In this document: positions 48,952 to 58,568 of the stretch, piece by piece | How the letters are laid out: every line of letters starts with the position of its first letter | Numbering within the stretch: the stretch's first letter is position 1 | DNA from: Occallatibacter savannae | Lineage (GTDB): Bacteria; Acidobacteriota; Terriglobia; Terriglobales; Acidobacteriaceae | Length of the DNA: 64,000 nucleotides | Direction of reading: 5' to 3' | Assembly (NCBI RefSeq): GCF_003131205.1 | Contig: NZ_QFFY01000005.1 | Span: 552,432 to 616,431 of the forward strand | Notes under the pieces: model-generated | Databases searched by the model: none | Seen by the model: only the letters and a program-made list of their open reading frames with translations | Told to the model about the DNA's origin: nothing | Translations under genes and position numbers: made by a program

Positions 48952-51048
48952 CTACTCCCTACTCCTGCCTTCCAGCAGCGCCACCAGCCCCGCCTCATCC
49001 AGCACCGGCACATTCAGCTCCCGCGCCTTATCCAGCTTCGAACCCGCCTCTTCCCCCGCAATCACATAGTTCGTCTTCTTGCTCACCGACCCTGATACCT
49101 TCCCGCCCGCCGCCTCGATCTTCGCCTTCGCCTCCTCGCGCGACAGATTCGGCAGCGTTCCCGTCAGCACCAGCGTCAGTCCCGCCAGCTGCGTCGTCTT
49201 CTGCTTCTTCTCCGCCGTCATCTTCACGCCGGCCGCCTTCAAGTGTTCGATCAACTCGCGATTCGCGGGCCGCGCGAAGAAATCGGTAATCGCATGCGAA
49301 ATCCGCGCCCCAATTTCCTCCACCCGCTCCAACTCATCCTTGCTCGCGTTCATGATGGCGTCCATTGACCCGAACTCCTGCGCAATCGCATCCGCCGTCC
49401 GCTCGCCCACGAACCTGATTCCCAATCCCATCAACACTCGCGCCAGCCCGGCTTCTTTCGACCCCTCGATCTGCTTCAGCAGCTTCTTGATCTCCACCGG
49501 CCCAAACACCCGCTGCTGCTTCTTCACCCCGTTGCGCTCTGTCTCCTGCGTCAGCGAGGCCAGCTTCTCCTCCGTCAGCGAGTAGAGATCCGCCACGCTC
49601 TTCACCGCATTCGTCTCGATCAGCGCATAGACTGACTGCTCGCCCAGCCCCTCAATGTTCATCACCGCCCGGCTCGCCCAGTGCTCGATCGCTCCGTGCA
49701 GCAGGGCAGGGCAGTCGATGTTCACGCATCGATAATCAGCTTCGCCTTCTTCGCGCACCGCCTCCGCTCCGCACACCAGGCAATGCGTCGGATACACATA
49801 CTTCTCTTTCCCCCGCGGATGATCCGCGTCCTCCACAATCGCGGCAACCTTCGGAATCACATCGCCGCCGCGCTCGATCTTCACCCAGTCGCCGATCCGC
49901 AACCCCATCCGCTCAATCCAGTCCGCGTTGTGCAGCGTCGCCCGGCTTATCGTCGCGCCCCCCACAAACACCGGCTTCAGCATCGCCGTCGGAGTCAGCT
50001 TGCCCGTGCGCCCCGTCGTGATCATGATGTCGTACATCTGCGTGATCGCCTGCTCCGCGGCAAACTTGTACGCCAGTGCCCATCGCGGCGCTCGCCCCGT
50101 GTATCCCAGCCGCGCCTGCGTCGCCTGCGAATTTACCTTGAACACCACGCCATCGATGTCGTACCCCAGTGTCGGTCGCCGCTTCTCCGTCTGCTCGATG
50201 AACTTCATCATCTCCTCGACCTTGTGCATCTTTCCCCGATGCGGATTCACCCTGAATCCCAGCGCCGTCAGCGCATCGAGCGTCGCATCCTGGCCCAGGT
50301 CGAGATACTCCCCATTTACCAGCAGAAAATACGCATACACATCCAGCCGCCGCTGCGCCACAATGCTCGAGTCCTTCGTACGCAACGTACCCGCCGCCGC
50401 ATTACGTGGATTGACCGCCGGCTCCAGCCCCTCCGCAACCCGCTCTTTATTCATCTGCTCGAACGCCTTCTCCGGCATCACCGTCTCGCCGCGCACTTCA
50501 AAGGTTGCCGGCACGCCCGCGCCCGTCAGCTTCTCCGCAGAGATCACCAGCGGCACGCTCCTGATCGTCCGCACATTCGACGTGACCTCCTCGCCGATCT
50601 GCCCATCACCGCGCGTCAATCCGCGCACCAGCCTTGCGCTCCCATCCGGACCCGCCTCGTAATGCAGCGCAATGCTCAGCCCGTCCATCTTCTGTTCCGC
50701 CGTGTACTCCACCGGCAAACTGCCCGCCAGTTCATGCACACGCCGGTCCCAGTCGCGCAGTTCCTCTTCGGAATACGCATTGTCTAGGCTCAGCATCGGC
50801 CGCGAGTGACGCACCTTCTGGAACCCCTCGGCCGGCTTGCCGCCCACCCGCTGCGAGGGCGAATCCGGCGTCACCAGCTCCGGGTGCTCCGCCTCCAGCC
50901 CTTTCAACTCCTTCATCAGCTTGTCGAACTCCGCATCGCTGATCTCCGGCGCGTCCATCACGTAATACAGGTGCTCGTGCCTCCGAAGCTCCGCCCGCAG
51001 CTCCTCGATTCGCTTCTCCGCCTGTCCCTTTTTTCCCGCATCACTCAT
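48952..51048 (-). CDS. ligA: NAD-dependent DNA ligase
   Basis: 698 residues with the full LigA layout: Ia domain (LRRHEHLYYVMDAPEISD), adenylation domain with the catalytic Lys in QKMDGLSIAL, OB fold, zinc finger (CLVCG ... CVNIDCPA), helix-hairpin-helix repeats and a C-terminal BRCT domain. It seals nicks in replication and repair. The start is 51048: TATAAT (51056-51061, minus strand) ends 7 nt before the ATG and there is no ribosome-binding site, so a leaderless mRNA is likely. An upstream in-frame extension would cross a hairpin repeat. Confidence 0.95.
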   Translation of the reverse strand: MSDAGKKGQAEKRIEELRAELRRHEHLYYVMDAPEISDAEFDKLMKELKGLEAEHPELVTPDSPSQRVGGKPAEGFQKVRHSRPMLSLDNAYSEEELRDWDRRVHELAGSLPVEYTAEQKMDGLSIALHYEAGPDGSARLVRGLTRGDGQIGEEVTSNVRTIRSVPLVISAEKLTGAGVPATFEVRGETVMPEKAFEQMNKERVAEGLEPAVNPRNAAAGTLRTKDSSIVAQRRLDVYAYFLLVNGEYLDLGQDATLDALTALGFRVNPHRGKMHKVEEMMKFIEQTEKRRPTLGYDIDGVVFKVNSQATQARLGYTGRAPRWALAYKFAAEQAITQMYDIMITTGRTGKLTPTAMLKPVFVGGATISRATLHNADWIERMGLRIGDWVKIERGGDVIPKVAAIVEDADHPRGKEKYVYPTHCLVCGAEAVREEGEADYRCVNIDCPALLHGAIEHWASRAVMNIEGLGEQSVYALIETNAVKSVADLYSLTEEKLASLTQETERNGVKKQQRVFGPVEIKKLLKQIEGSKEAGLARVLMGLGIRFVGERTADAIAQEFGSMDAIMNASKDELERVEEIGARISHAITDFFARPANRELIEHLKAAGVKMTAEKKQKTTQLAGLTLVLTGTLPNLSREEAKAKIEAAGGKVSGSVSKKTNYVIAGEEAGSKLDKARELNVPVLDEAGLVALLEGRSRE

Positions 51049-51055
51049 GGGCAGG

Positions 51056-51061
51056 ATTATA
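51056..51061 (-). promoter_or_regulatory. Consensus -10 box of ligA, leaderless arrangement
   Basis: A perfect TATAAT on the minus strand, 7 nt from the ligA ATG. A start point at the usual distance would fall on or beside the first codon. No good -35 is visible. Confidence 0.65.
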
Positions 51062-51101
51062 GTTTTCACCCCGATCTCTCCGTTCCCGCCACGATTCTGC
51101 T

Positions 51102-51142
51102 GGTGCCCCATCCTAAACGCGTCTTTTGCGTTTAGGGTGGGA
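51102..51142 (+). repeat. GGTGCCCC-header hairpin repeat, CCTAAACGC stem subtype
   Basis: Near-copy of 33277-33319: stem CCCATCCTAAACGC / GCGTTTAGGGTGGG, loop GTCTTTT. It lies between the divergent ligA and DUF457-like genes, so it occurs in an initiating region, not only in terminating ones. Confidence 0.88.
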
Positions 51143-51212
51143 AACGAAGAACCCCGCATCACTCCGCTCACGTCCGCAGCGTCGCTTAGTCCGCTACCAT
51201 GATCCCAACGAC

Positions 51213-52346
51213 ATGGAGCCCATCACCCACTTCCTCACCGGCGCCTGCATCGGACGCGCCGGCCTCAACCGAAAAACTGCCTACGCAACCCTCGCCGCCC
51301 TCCTCGCCGCCGAAGCCGCCGACCTCGACGTCTTCTGGAGCTTCGCTGGGCCTGTTGAAAGCCTCAAACATCATCGCGGCATTACCCACACCTTTCTCGG
51401 CGCTCCCTTCGTCGCCGCCGCGGCTGTCGGAGCAACATGGCTCTACTCCCGCTGGCATCAGCGCCGTCGTGCCCGCCGCCTCGCCTCTCTCCCTCCGCCT
51501 GAGCCCGGCGCTCCCGAGCGTGCCCAGTCCCAACCCATCCGATGGTCTTGGGTCTACCTCTCCGCCCTCATCTCATCGCTCAGCCACATCGCGCTCGACT
51601 GGACCAACAACTACGGCGTTCGCCCCTTCTACCCCTTCAACCCGCGGTGGTACGCCGGCAGCTTTGTCTTCATCGCCGAACCCGCCATGTGGATCCTGCT
51701 CTTCGCCGCTCTGATCATCCCCGCCATCCTCGGTCTCGCCGAACGCGAAATCAGTTCCCGCCGCACTTCCAGGCCCTTTCGTGGTCGCAGCATGGCGATC
51801 TTCGCGCTCAGCGGAATCTTCCTTCTCTGGTGCTTTCGCTACGTCCAGCACGCCCAGGCTGAAGCACTCGTCCGAAACAACCCCGTCAGCCTCGCTCCCG
51901 TCGACCGCATCGGTGTCGAACCCTATCCCTGGAACCCGTTCCGATGGCACGTCATCGTCGACACGCCCGGCTACTACCAGTTCGCCGAAGTCAACACCCG
52001 TACAGGCGACATCGAAAGCGATCCGCAAACTGACCAGATGTTCAAGCCCCCGTACACCCCCGCCGTCCAGGCCGCCAACCAGACTCTCCTCGGCCAGGTC
52101 TACCTCGACTGGGGCACGTGGGCCGTCGTCTCCGATCTAGGCCAGACCCAGGTCGTCGGCATCGACCCTCCCAAACTTCCCCCCAGCCGCACCTGGACCA
52201 CCGTCGAATTCACTGACCTCCGTTTCGGATACGATTTCCGCGGCACCGGTAACACCCGCCCACCCAGCGGCCTCACCGGAGCCGTCTACATCGTCGATGG
52301 GAGGGAAGAGGCCGGAATGGAAATGGGCGGCCGCGAGCAGAAATAG
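51213..52346 (+). CDS. Inner-membrane metal-dependent hydrolase-like protein (YdjM/DUF457)
   Basis: 377 residues. The N-terminal half has membrane helices and the metal-ligand-like patterns of the family: MEPITHFLTGACIGRAG, HHRGITHTF and SHIALDWTNNYGVRPFYPF. The C-terminal third is a soluble domain (about 255-365). Substrate unknown; members have been linked to membrane stress. Start ATG 51213, with GCTACCAT (51193-51200) upstream as a possible -10. Confidence 0.8.
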   Translation: MEPITHFLTGACIGRAGLNRKTAYATLAALLAAEAADLDVFWSFAGPVESLKHHRGITHTFLGAPFVAAAAVGATWLYSRWHQRRRARRLASLPPPEPGAPERAQSQPIRWSWVYLSALISSLSHIALDWTNNYGVRPFYPFNPRWYAGSFVFIAEPAMWILLFAALIIPAILGLAEREISSRRTSRPFRGRSMAIFALSGIFLLWCFRYVQHAQAEALVRNNPVSLAPVDRIGVEPYPWNPFRWHVIVDTPGYYQFAEVNTRTGDIESDPQTDQMFKPPYTPAVQAANQTLLGQVYLDWGTWAVVSDLGQTQVVGIDPPKLPPSRTWTTVEFTDLRFGYDFRGTGNTRPPSGLTGAVYIVDGREEAGMEMGGREQK

Positions 52347-52501
52347 CCGCAAAGGTCGCGCCAGTCTCTGTCTCGATCTAGCCTTTTCCTACCTGCGCGC
52401 TAAATCTTCTGATTGATTTCGGGTCAAACGATCAAATCGCCGCCGCGTTAGTGTACGATTGCCTTGATTTCAAGGTCTCGCCTTCACGAAGGAGCAATCC
52501 G

Positions 52502-54544
52502 TTGAACGACCGCAATCTTTTCCCGCGATTTCTACTCTGCATCCTTGCCTTCATGATCGTTCCGCTCGCGCCGGCCCAGAAGCCCAACTCTCTTTCGTTG
52601 ATGCCTATGCCCTCGCACGTCACGCAAGCACAGGGAGCCCTGAAAATCGACAGCAACTTCACCGTCGCACTCGACGGCTTCAAGGATGACCGCCTCGAAC
52701 TCGCCCGTAAGCGCTTCCTGACGGCCCTTTCACGACAGACCGGCATCCCCTATCACGGGGAACCAACCACCGGCACCGCGACCCTCACCGTCAAGGCTTC
52801 GGCCGACAGTGAGCATATCCAGCGCGTCGGCGAGGACGAGTCGTATCACCTTGAAGTCACTCCCTCGAGCGCCACTATCTCCGCTCCCAACTCCCTCGGC
52901 GCCATGCATGGCCTCCAGACGTTTCTGCAACTTGTCGCCATCACCTCCGACGGTTTCGCTGCTCCAGCAGTCACCATCGACGATGCGCCGCGCTTCGCAT
53001 GGCGAGGGCTCATGATCGACGCCGGCCGCCACTTCCAGCCACTCGACGTCATCAAGCGCAACCTCGACGGCATGGAGTCGGTGAAGTTGAACGTCTTTCA
53101 CTGGCACCTCTCTGAGGACCAGGGCTTCCGCGCCGACAGCAAAGTCTTCCCCATGCTCACCGGCAAGGGCTCCAACGGCGACTACTACACCCAGGAGCAG
53201 ATGAAAGAGATCGTCGACTACGCGCGTGAACGCGGCATCCGCGTCGTCCCTGAGTTCGACATGCCGTGCCACACAACCGCCTGGTTCGTGGGCTACCCCG
53301 ACCTCGCCAGCGGCAAAGGCCCCTATCAGATTCAGACACGCTGGGGAATCTTCGACCCCGCCATGGATCCGAGCCGCGAAAGCACCTTCACCTTCATCGA
53401 TAAGTTCATCGGCGAGATGACGACCATCTTCCCCGACGAGTACTTCCACGTTGGCGGCGACGAGTGCAATGGCAAGGAGTGGGATCGCAATCCGCAGATC
53501 AAAGCCTTCATGCAGTCTCATCAGCTCAAAGACAACGCCGCGCTGCAGTCCTACTTCAGCGGCCGCGTGCAAAAGATCGTCGCCTCCCACCACCGCATCA
53601 TGGTTGGCTGGGACGAAGTGCTCCAGCCCAACACTCCTAAGGACGTAGTGATCCAATCATGGCGCGGACCCAAGGGCCTTGCCGCCTCAGCGCGGCAGGG
53701 AAACCGCACCATCCTCTCCAACGGCTACTACATCGACCTCAACCAGCCTGCAGAGCAGCACTACCTCACCGATCCTCTCGGCGGAGACGCCGCTACTCTC
53801 TCCAACGAGCAGAAGAAACTCGTCATGGGCGGAGAAGCCGCAATGTGGAGCGAGTTCACCACGTCGGAAATCATCGACAGCCGCATCTGGCCCCGCACCG
53901 CGGCCATCGCCGAGCGCCTCTGGTCCCCGCAGGATCTGCGCGACGTTGAATCCATGTATGCGCGCATGTACGTCGTCTCCGATAAACTCCAGGCCTACGG
54001 ACTGACCCATCAGTCCGTCACGCCGCGCATGTTGCAGCGCATGACCGGCAACAACGATCCGGAGTATCTCGCCGTTCTCGCAACTGCCGTGCAGCCCCCC
54101 GAGGGCTATGAGCGCGAGTCCCTCAGAGAATACGACTGGCACACGCCGCTCAATCATCTCGTCGACTCCGTTCCGCCTGAAAGCGAACGTGCCCGCGAGT
54201 TCAGCCTGCTCGCCAAAGCGATCTCCTCCGGCAGCGCCTCTCAGGAACAATGGCAGACCGCACGCCAGTGGCTTACCGAGTGGCGAGACAACGATACGAA
54301 ACTCGAGCCGACACTCAACAATTCCGGCATCACCGCGGAACTGATCCCGCTGTCGCAGACTGTCTCGAAGATCTCCGCCATCGGGCTCCGTGCGCTCGAC
54401 GACCTCCAGAACCACCGCCACGCAGATGCAACCGCAACCCAAGCCGACCTTCAGACCCTCAAGGCAGCGGAGAAACCACAGGCCGTCCTGAGGAACATGA
54501 TCGTCGCCCCAATCGAATTGCTCGTTCAGTCTGCTGGGAAGTGA
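52502..54544 (+). CDS. Secreted beta-N-acetylhexosaminidase, glycoside hydrolase family 20
   Basis: 680 residues. A signal peptide precedes a GH20b N-terminal domain (about 35-140) and the catalytic barrel. The Asp-Glu pair is in HVGGDECNGKEW, with FAWRGLMIDAGRHF and WHLSEDQGFR typical of the family. It removes terminal GlcNAc or GalNAc from chitin- or glycan-derived oligomers. The start is TTG 52502, 7 nt after AAGGAG (52489-52494), although the frame is open further up. The C-terminal 140 residues are helical with no recognised domain. Confidence 0.93.
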   Translation: MNDRNLFPRFLLCILAFMIVPLAPAQKPNSLSLMPMPSHVTQAQGALKIDSNFTVALDGFKDDRLELARKRFLTALSRQTGIPYHGEPTTGTATLTVKASADSEHIQRVGEDESYHLEVTPSSATISAPNSLGAMHGLQTFLQLVAITSDGFAAPAVTIDDAPRFAWRGLMIDAGRHFQPLDVIKRNLDGMESVKLNVFHWHLSEDQGFRADSKVFPMLTGKGSNGDYYTQEQMKEIVDYARERGIRVVPEFDMPCHTTAWFVGYPDLASGKGPYQIQTRWGIFDPAMDPSRESTFTFIDKFIGEMTTIFPDEYFHVGGDECNGKEWDRNPQIKAFMQSHQLKDNAALQSYFSGRVQKIVASHHRIMVGWDEVLQPNTPKDVVIQSWRGPKGLAASARQGNRTILSNGYYIDLNQPAEQHYLTDPLGGDAATLSNEQKKLVMGGEAAMWSEFTTSEIIDSRIWPRTAAIAERLWSPQDLRDVESMYARMYVVSDKLQAYGLTHQSVTPRMLQRMTGNNDPEYLAVLATAVQPPEGYERESLREYDWHTPLNHLVDSVPPESERAREFSLLAKAISSGSASQEQWQTARQWLTEWRDNDTKLEPTLNNSGITAELIPLSQTVSKISAIGLRALDDLQNHRHADATATQADLQTLKAAEKPQAVLRNMIVAPIELLVQSAGK

Positions 54545-54675
54545 ACCGCTCGACTTGGCATAGCCTGAGACATGAGCCTGATCGGGCAATCCCTGACCTT
54601 GTCTCTTGATTGATCATTACGGCCCTAACTCGTCAAAATGATGCCAATTCAGGCACTGTTTTGCGGCAAAAAGTC

Positions 54676-54691
54676 ACTTTTCGTGAAAAGT
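54676..54691 (+). promoter_or_regulatory. Inverted repeat upstream of the DeoR gene (candidate operator)
   Basis: ACTTTT-CGTG-AAAAGT, perfect 6-bp arms, about 27 nt upstream of the -10-like TAGAAT (54718-54723). It could be the regulator's own operator. A hairpin is also possible, but it lies upstream of the likely start point. Confidence 0.5.
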
Positions 54692-54733
54692 TTCTAATCA
54701 TCGCTCCAAAACCCGTGTAGAATCGGTCGCGTC

Positions 54734-55519
54734 ATGCCAGACACCCTGAACGTACGTTGTGAACGGATCATCAAGCTCTTGCTGCGCGTAGGCACCGCCT
54801 CCATCGACGAAATCCTCGAAGAGGCTGGTTCCTCGGCTCCGAGCATCCGTCGGGATCTCGCGCGCCTCGAGAACCGAGGGCTGATCCGCAGAACGCACGG
54901 CGGCGCAACCCTGGTCGAGCCCCTGCTCTACGAGCCCTTCCGGTATGACAGCTCGTTCCTGGCTCGCGAACAGCGTTCCGCCACTGAGAAGCGCCGCATC
55001 GGACTCGCCGCCGCCGAACTCGTTCAGCCCAACGAAACCATCGGCCTCTCCGCCGGCACCACCACCACCCACATCGGCCGCGCGCTCCGCCACCGCGAAA
55101 AGATCCAGGTCATCACCAACGCGGTCAATATCGGCATGGAACTCTGCAATCAGCCCGGAGTGCGCACCTACCTCACCGGCGGCGTGATCCCCTGGGCCTG
55201 GTCATTCTCCTTGACCGGCAACGCCGCTCTCGAATTCCTCGACGATGTATACATGGATCGCGTCTTCCTCAGCGTGACCGGCCTCGAAGTCGAACGCGGC
55301 GCTACCACCCTCGAGCAGGATGAAGCCCTCATCTACCGCAAGATGCTCAAGCATTCCAAGCAGGTCATCGTTGTCACCGATTCCAGCAAATTCGGAAACG
55401 TCAGTCCCGCCTTCATCTGCCCCCTGAGCGAAATCCACACCATCATCACCGACACCGGTGCTTCTCAAGAGGCCGTTGCTCCTTTCGAACGGCAGGGCAT
55501 CCGCGTAATCCGCGTCTAG
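54734..55519 (+). CDS. DeoR-family transcriptional regulator
   Basis: 261 residues. The N-terminal winged helix-turn-helix has the DeoR pattern (RIIKLLLRVGTASIDEILEE, RRDLARLENRGLIRRTHGG). The DeoRC sensor domain follows (GLSAGTTTTHIGRAL, TNAVNIGMEL, DSSKFGNVSPAFICPL) and binds a sugar phosphate in known members. It lies just after the GH20 gene, so control of amino-sugar use is a reasonable guess. TAGAAT ends 10 nt before the ATG, with no ribosome-binding site. Confidence 0.92.
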   Translation: MPDTLNVRCERIIKLLLRVGTASIDEILEEAGSSAPSIRRDLARLENRGLIRRTHGGATLVEPLLYEPFRYDSSFLAREQRSATEKRRIGLAAAELVQPNETIGLSAGTTTTHIGRALRHREKIQVITNAVNIGMELCNQPGVRTYLTGGVIPWAWSFSLTGNAALEFLDDVYMDRVFLSVTGLEVERGATTLEQDEALIYRKMLKHSKQVIVVTDSSKFGNVSPAFICPLSEIHTIITDTGASQEAVAPFERQGIRVIRV

Positions 55520-55565
55520 CGCACGACCTCCTAACCGCCCGCTCCTCGAGACTCGACGCAAATAC

Positions 55566-55598
55566 AAATCCCTCCGACTTCAGCCATCGGAGGGATTT
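55566..55598. terminator. Bidirectional terminator between deoR-type gene and gyrB
   Basis: Perfect 12-bp stem AAATCCCTCCGA / TCGGAGGGATTT (55566-55577, 55587-55598), loop CTTCAGCCA, T-rich on the + strand side. It serves two convergent genes. Confidence 0.88.
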
Positions 55599-55622
55599 CT
55601 GTTTTCCTTCTTTTCCCGAAAG

Positions 55623-58196
55623 TCAGATATCCAGATTCTTCACGTCCAGCGCATTATCTTCGATGAACTTCCGCCGCGACTCCACGTCTTCACCCATCAG
55701 CGTCGTGAAGATCGTCTCTGTCTCCGCGATGTCTTCGAGTTTCACCTGCAGCAGTGTGCGCCGCTCCGGATCCATTGTCGTCTCCCAGAGCTGCGGAGAC
55801 GTCATCTCGCCGAGCCCCTTATAACGCTGCACATCGTAGTCCTTCTTGCCCTGCTCCACGATGTACGAGAACAATTCGCGCGCGGTCTCCTTCTCCACAG
55901 GCTCCTGCAGAATCTTCGAAGTCCGCCGCGCCGCCTTGGCTTCAGCCTTCACCTTGGGCGGAGTCTGTCCTTCTTCAAACTCCGTGCCCTCCGGCTCGTC
56001 AGCGGCACTCTCCTGTGCGCCCTTGTTCGCATACTCGATCAGGAACGGCGGTTCGAGATACTGGCTGATCTGCGAGTACTTCGACATCATCTGCCTGAAC
56101 TCCGGGCTCGAAGCCATCGTCCAGTCGATGCACCGCGATGCGCCCTGCGCATCCGTGTAGCAGATCGACCACGTATGGTGCTCCTCGTCCTCGCTCGGCT
56201 TGCTCACCTTGATGTTGAACTCGCCCGCCTGCTCCTCAAGTTCATCGTGCAGCTGCTTTAGCTTTGGCGGAACACCCTTTCCATCGGCCGAGGTGAAATC
56301 CGCACGATGCGTCAGCTCCGCCCGCGCAATCAGTTCCGTGATCTGCTCGTTGCGGATGCGCTTGTCCACCTTCTCCACGAACCCGAGATATTCGTTTAGA
56401 TACCCCATGAAGCGCGTCAGCTCGCTGCCGTCGATATGGCTGGCGTTCTCGCCGTGGCGCACAATCATGCCTTCTGATGCCCGCTTGATCGCCACGCGGT
56501 TCAGCTCGCGCTCGTCTTTTACGTACTGCTCTGACCGCCCCTTCTTGATCTTGAACAACGGCGGCTGCGCGATGTAGATGTTGCCCCGCTTGATCAGCTC
56601 CGTCATGTGCCGGAAGAAGAAGGTCAGCAGCAGCGTGCGGATGTGCGATCCGTCCACGTCGGCGTCCGTCATCAGGATGATCTTGCTGTACCGCAGCTTT
56701 GCCGGATCGAAGTCCTCCTTGCCGATGCCCGTGCCCAGCGCCGTGATCATCGCGCGAATTTCTTCGTGCCCCAGCATCTTGTCGTAGCGCGCCTTCTCCA
56801 CATTCAGGATCTTGCCCTTCAGCGGAAGAATCGCCTGGAATCGCCGGTCGCGTCCCTGCTTCGCCGTGCCGCCTGCGCTCTCACCCTCGACCAGATACAA
56901 CTCACAGCGATCGGGGTTCCGCTCCGAGCAGTCAGCCAGCTTGCCCGGCAGCCCGCCGCCATCCAGCGCGCCCTTGCGCCGAGTCAGGTCGCGAGCCTTG
57001 CGTGCCGCCTCGCGTGCGCGCGCCGCTTCAATGGCCTTGTTGATAATCTTCCGCGCTACCGGCGGGTTCTGCTCCAGGTATGCGCCCAGACGCTCGTTGA
57101 CGAACGCCTGCACAATCCCGGCGATATCCGAATTCAGCTTGCCCTTCGTCTGGCCTTCAAACTGCGGCTGCGGCAGCTTCACACTCACCACCGCCACCAG
57201 CCCCTCGCGAACATCGTCGCCGCTCAGGTTTTCCTTCACGTCTTTGAACAGCCCAAGCTGCTGGCCCACAGCGTTGATCGTCCGCGTCAGCGCCGTGCGA
57301 AATCCCGAAAGGTGCGTTCCGCCATCCACCGTGTTGATGTTGTTCGCGAAGCTGAACACCGTCTCGGAATAGCTGTCGTTGTACTGCAGCGCGATCTCCA
57401 GCTCCACCTTGTCGCGCTGCGCTTCCATCAAAATCGGCTTATCGTGCAGCACCGACTTGCCGCGATTCAGGTGCTTCACAAACTCTGCAATGCCGCCCGC
57501 GTAGCGGAACTCCGCATGCTTCGAGTCGCCCGTCTTCGCATCGACGTTCCGCTCGTCCGTCAGCGTGATCTCCAGCCCCTTGTTCAGGAAGGCGAGTTCG
57601 CGCAGCCGCTGCGCCAGCGTGTCGTAGTTGTATTCGGTCGTGGCGAAGATCGTCTTGTCCGGCAGGAAGTGAATCTTCGTCCCGCGCTTCTTGCTCACGC
57701 CTGTCTTGCGCAGATCGCTCGTCGGATCGCCGCAGCTGAAGTCCATCTCCCACGTGTGCCCATCGCGCCAGATCTCGACGTTGAACTCCTGCGACAATGC
57801 ATTCACGCAGCTCACACCCACGCCATGCAGACCGCCGGAAACCTTGTACGTCGACGAGTCGAACTTGCCGCCGGCGTGCAGTTTCGTCAGCACCACCTGC
57901 ACCGTCGGCATCACCTCGCCGTTCGGCAGAGTCTTCATATCGACAGGAATGCCGCGGCCATCATCCACAACGGTGATGGAGTTATCGACGTGAATCGTCA
58001 CATCGATCTTCGTGGCGAACCCCGCCAGCGCTTCGTCCACCGAATTGTCTACTACTTCGTAAACAAGGTGGTGCAGTCCCATCTCACCCGTCGAGCCGAT
58101 GTACATCGCAGGACGCAGCCGGACTGCCTCGAGGCCTTCCAGGATCTTGATATTGTCGCCTGTGTAGTCGCCGTTACCGTTGCCGTTCGTCGCCAT
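55623..58196 (-). CDS. gyrB: DNA gyrase subunit B
   Basis: 857 residues. The GHKL ATPase domain has YEVVDNSVDEAL and DDGRGIPVD. The Toprim domain has VEGESAGG and DADVDGSHIRTLL, followed by a DNA-gyrase-B C-terminal domain. A charged insertion around KVKAEAKAARRTSK before YIVEQGKKDYDVQRYKGLGEM makes it longer than E. coli GyrB. The start is 58196 (MATNGNGNGDYTGDNIKILE), the usual GyrB beginning; an extension of 23 codons to 58265 is unlikely. gyrA is not adjacent. Confidence 0.96.
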   Translation of the reverse strand: MATNGNGNGDYTGDNIKILEGLEAVRLRPAMYIGSTGEMGLHHLVYEVVDNSVDEALAGFATKIDVTIHVDNSITVVDDGRGIPVDMKTLPNGEVMPTVQVVLTKLHAGGKFDSSTYKVSGGLHGVGVSCVNALSQEFNVEIWRDGHTWEMDFSCGDPTSDLRKTGVSKKRGTKIHFLPDKTIFATTEYNYDTLAQRLRELAFLNKGLEITLTDERNVDAKTGDSKHAEFRYAGGIAEFVKHLNRGKSVLHDKPILMEAQRDKVELEIALQYNDSYSETVFSFANNINTVDGGTHLSGFRTALTRTINAVGQQLGLFKDVKENLSGDDVREGLVAVVSVKLPQPQFEGQTKGKLNSDIAGIVQAFVNERLGAYLEQNPPVARKIINKAIEAARAREAARKARDLTRRKGALDGGGLPGKLADCSERNPDRCELYLVEGESAGGTAKQGRDRRFQAILPLKGKILNVEKARYDKMLGHEEIRAMITALGTGIGKEDFDPAKLRYSKIILMTDADVDGSHIRTLLLTFFFRHMTELIKRGNIYIAQPPLFKIKKGRSEQYVKDERELNRVAIKRASEGMIVRHGENASHIDGSELTRFMGYLNEYLGFVEKVDKRIRNEQITELIARAELTHRADFTSADGKGVPPKLKQLHDELEEQAGEFNIKVSKPSEDEEHHTWSICYTDAQGASRCIDWTMASSPEFRQMMSKYSQISQYLEPPFLIEYANKGAQESAADEPEGTEFEEGQTPPKVKAEAKAARRTSKILQEPVEKETARELFSYIVEQGKKDYDVQRYKGLGEMTSPQLWETTMDPERRTLLQVKLEDIAETETIFTTLMGEDVESRRKFIEDNALDVKNLDI

Positions 58197-58568
58197 AATT
58201 ATCCGTTTCGCAGAATGTTCGCCTGTCGGCGGTCGTGCTACGGGCAAAGTGCCGCCCCGATTCAAGCCGCACTTTGGGGATTAACCGATTGAAAGTCGAG
58301 GGCTTTGGACGCGCTCTGCTATAGGCAATTTTACCATGTTGAACCCCTGCAAATCCCGGTCGAAACTCCCCATTACCAGCGCGCGAGCAGGTAACTAAAT
58401 TGGGTACTAGCGGGTAGATTACCGATGAAGCATGTTACTTTTGTCACTCAGAAATGCGATACTTTCGATGTATCTGAAAACGCTGGACTTAACTATGGTA
58501 ATCGACTACCATAAATAGGTCATCAACCCAACATCTTTTCTGGGAATTTCCGCAAGGGGTAACCAATT
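58197..58568. promoter_or_regulatory. Divergent region gyrB / small secreted peptide with a palindrome
   Basis: About 370 nt without a gene. The most visible element is TATGGTA-ATCGAC-TACCATA (58494-58513), 7-bp perfect arms, about 56 nt upstream of the peptide gene. It could be an operator or a leader hairpin. A TAAAAT box on the minus strand near 58330 may be the gyrB -10. The part around 58370-58480 is AT-richer than its surroundings. Confidence 0.5.

Noticed and set aside
51126..51212. N-terminal extension of the DUF457-like protein
   Set aside because: It would translate part of a hairpin repeat; the conserved MEPITHFLTG start lies at 51213.
56607..58292. 561-codon + strand frame opposite gyrB
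   Set aside because: Arg/Leu/Gln-rich shadow of gyrB, no ribosome-binding site, no domain.
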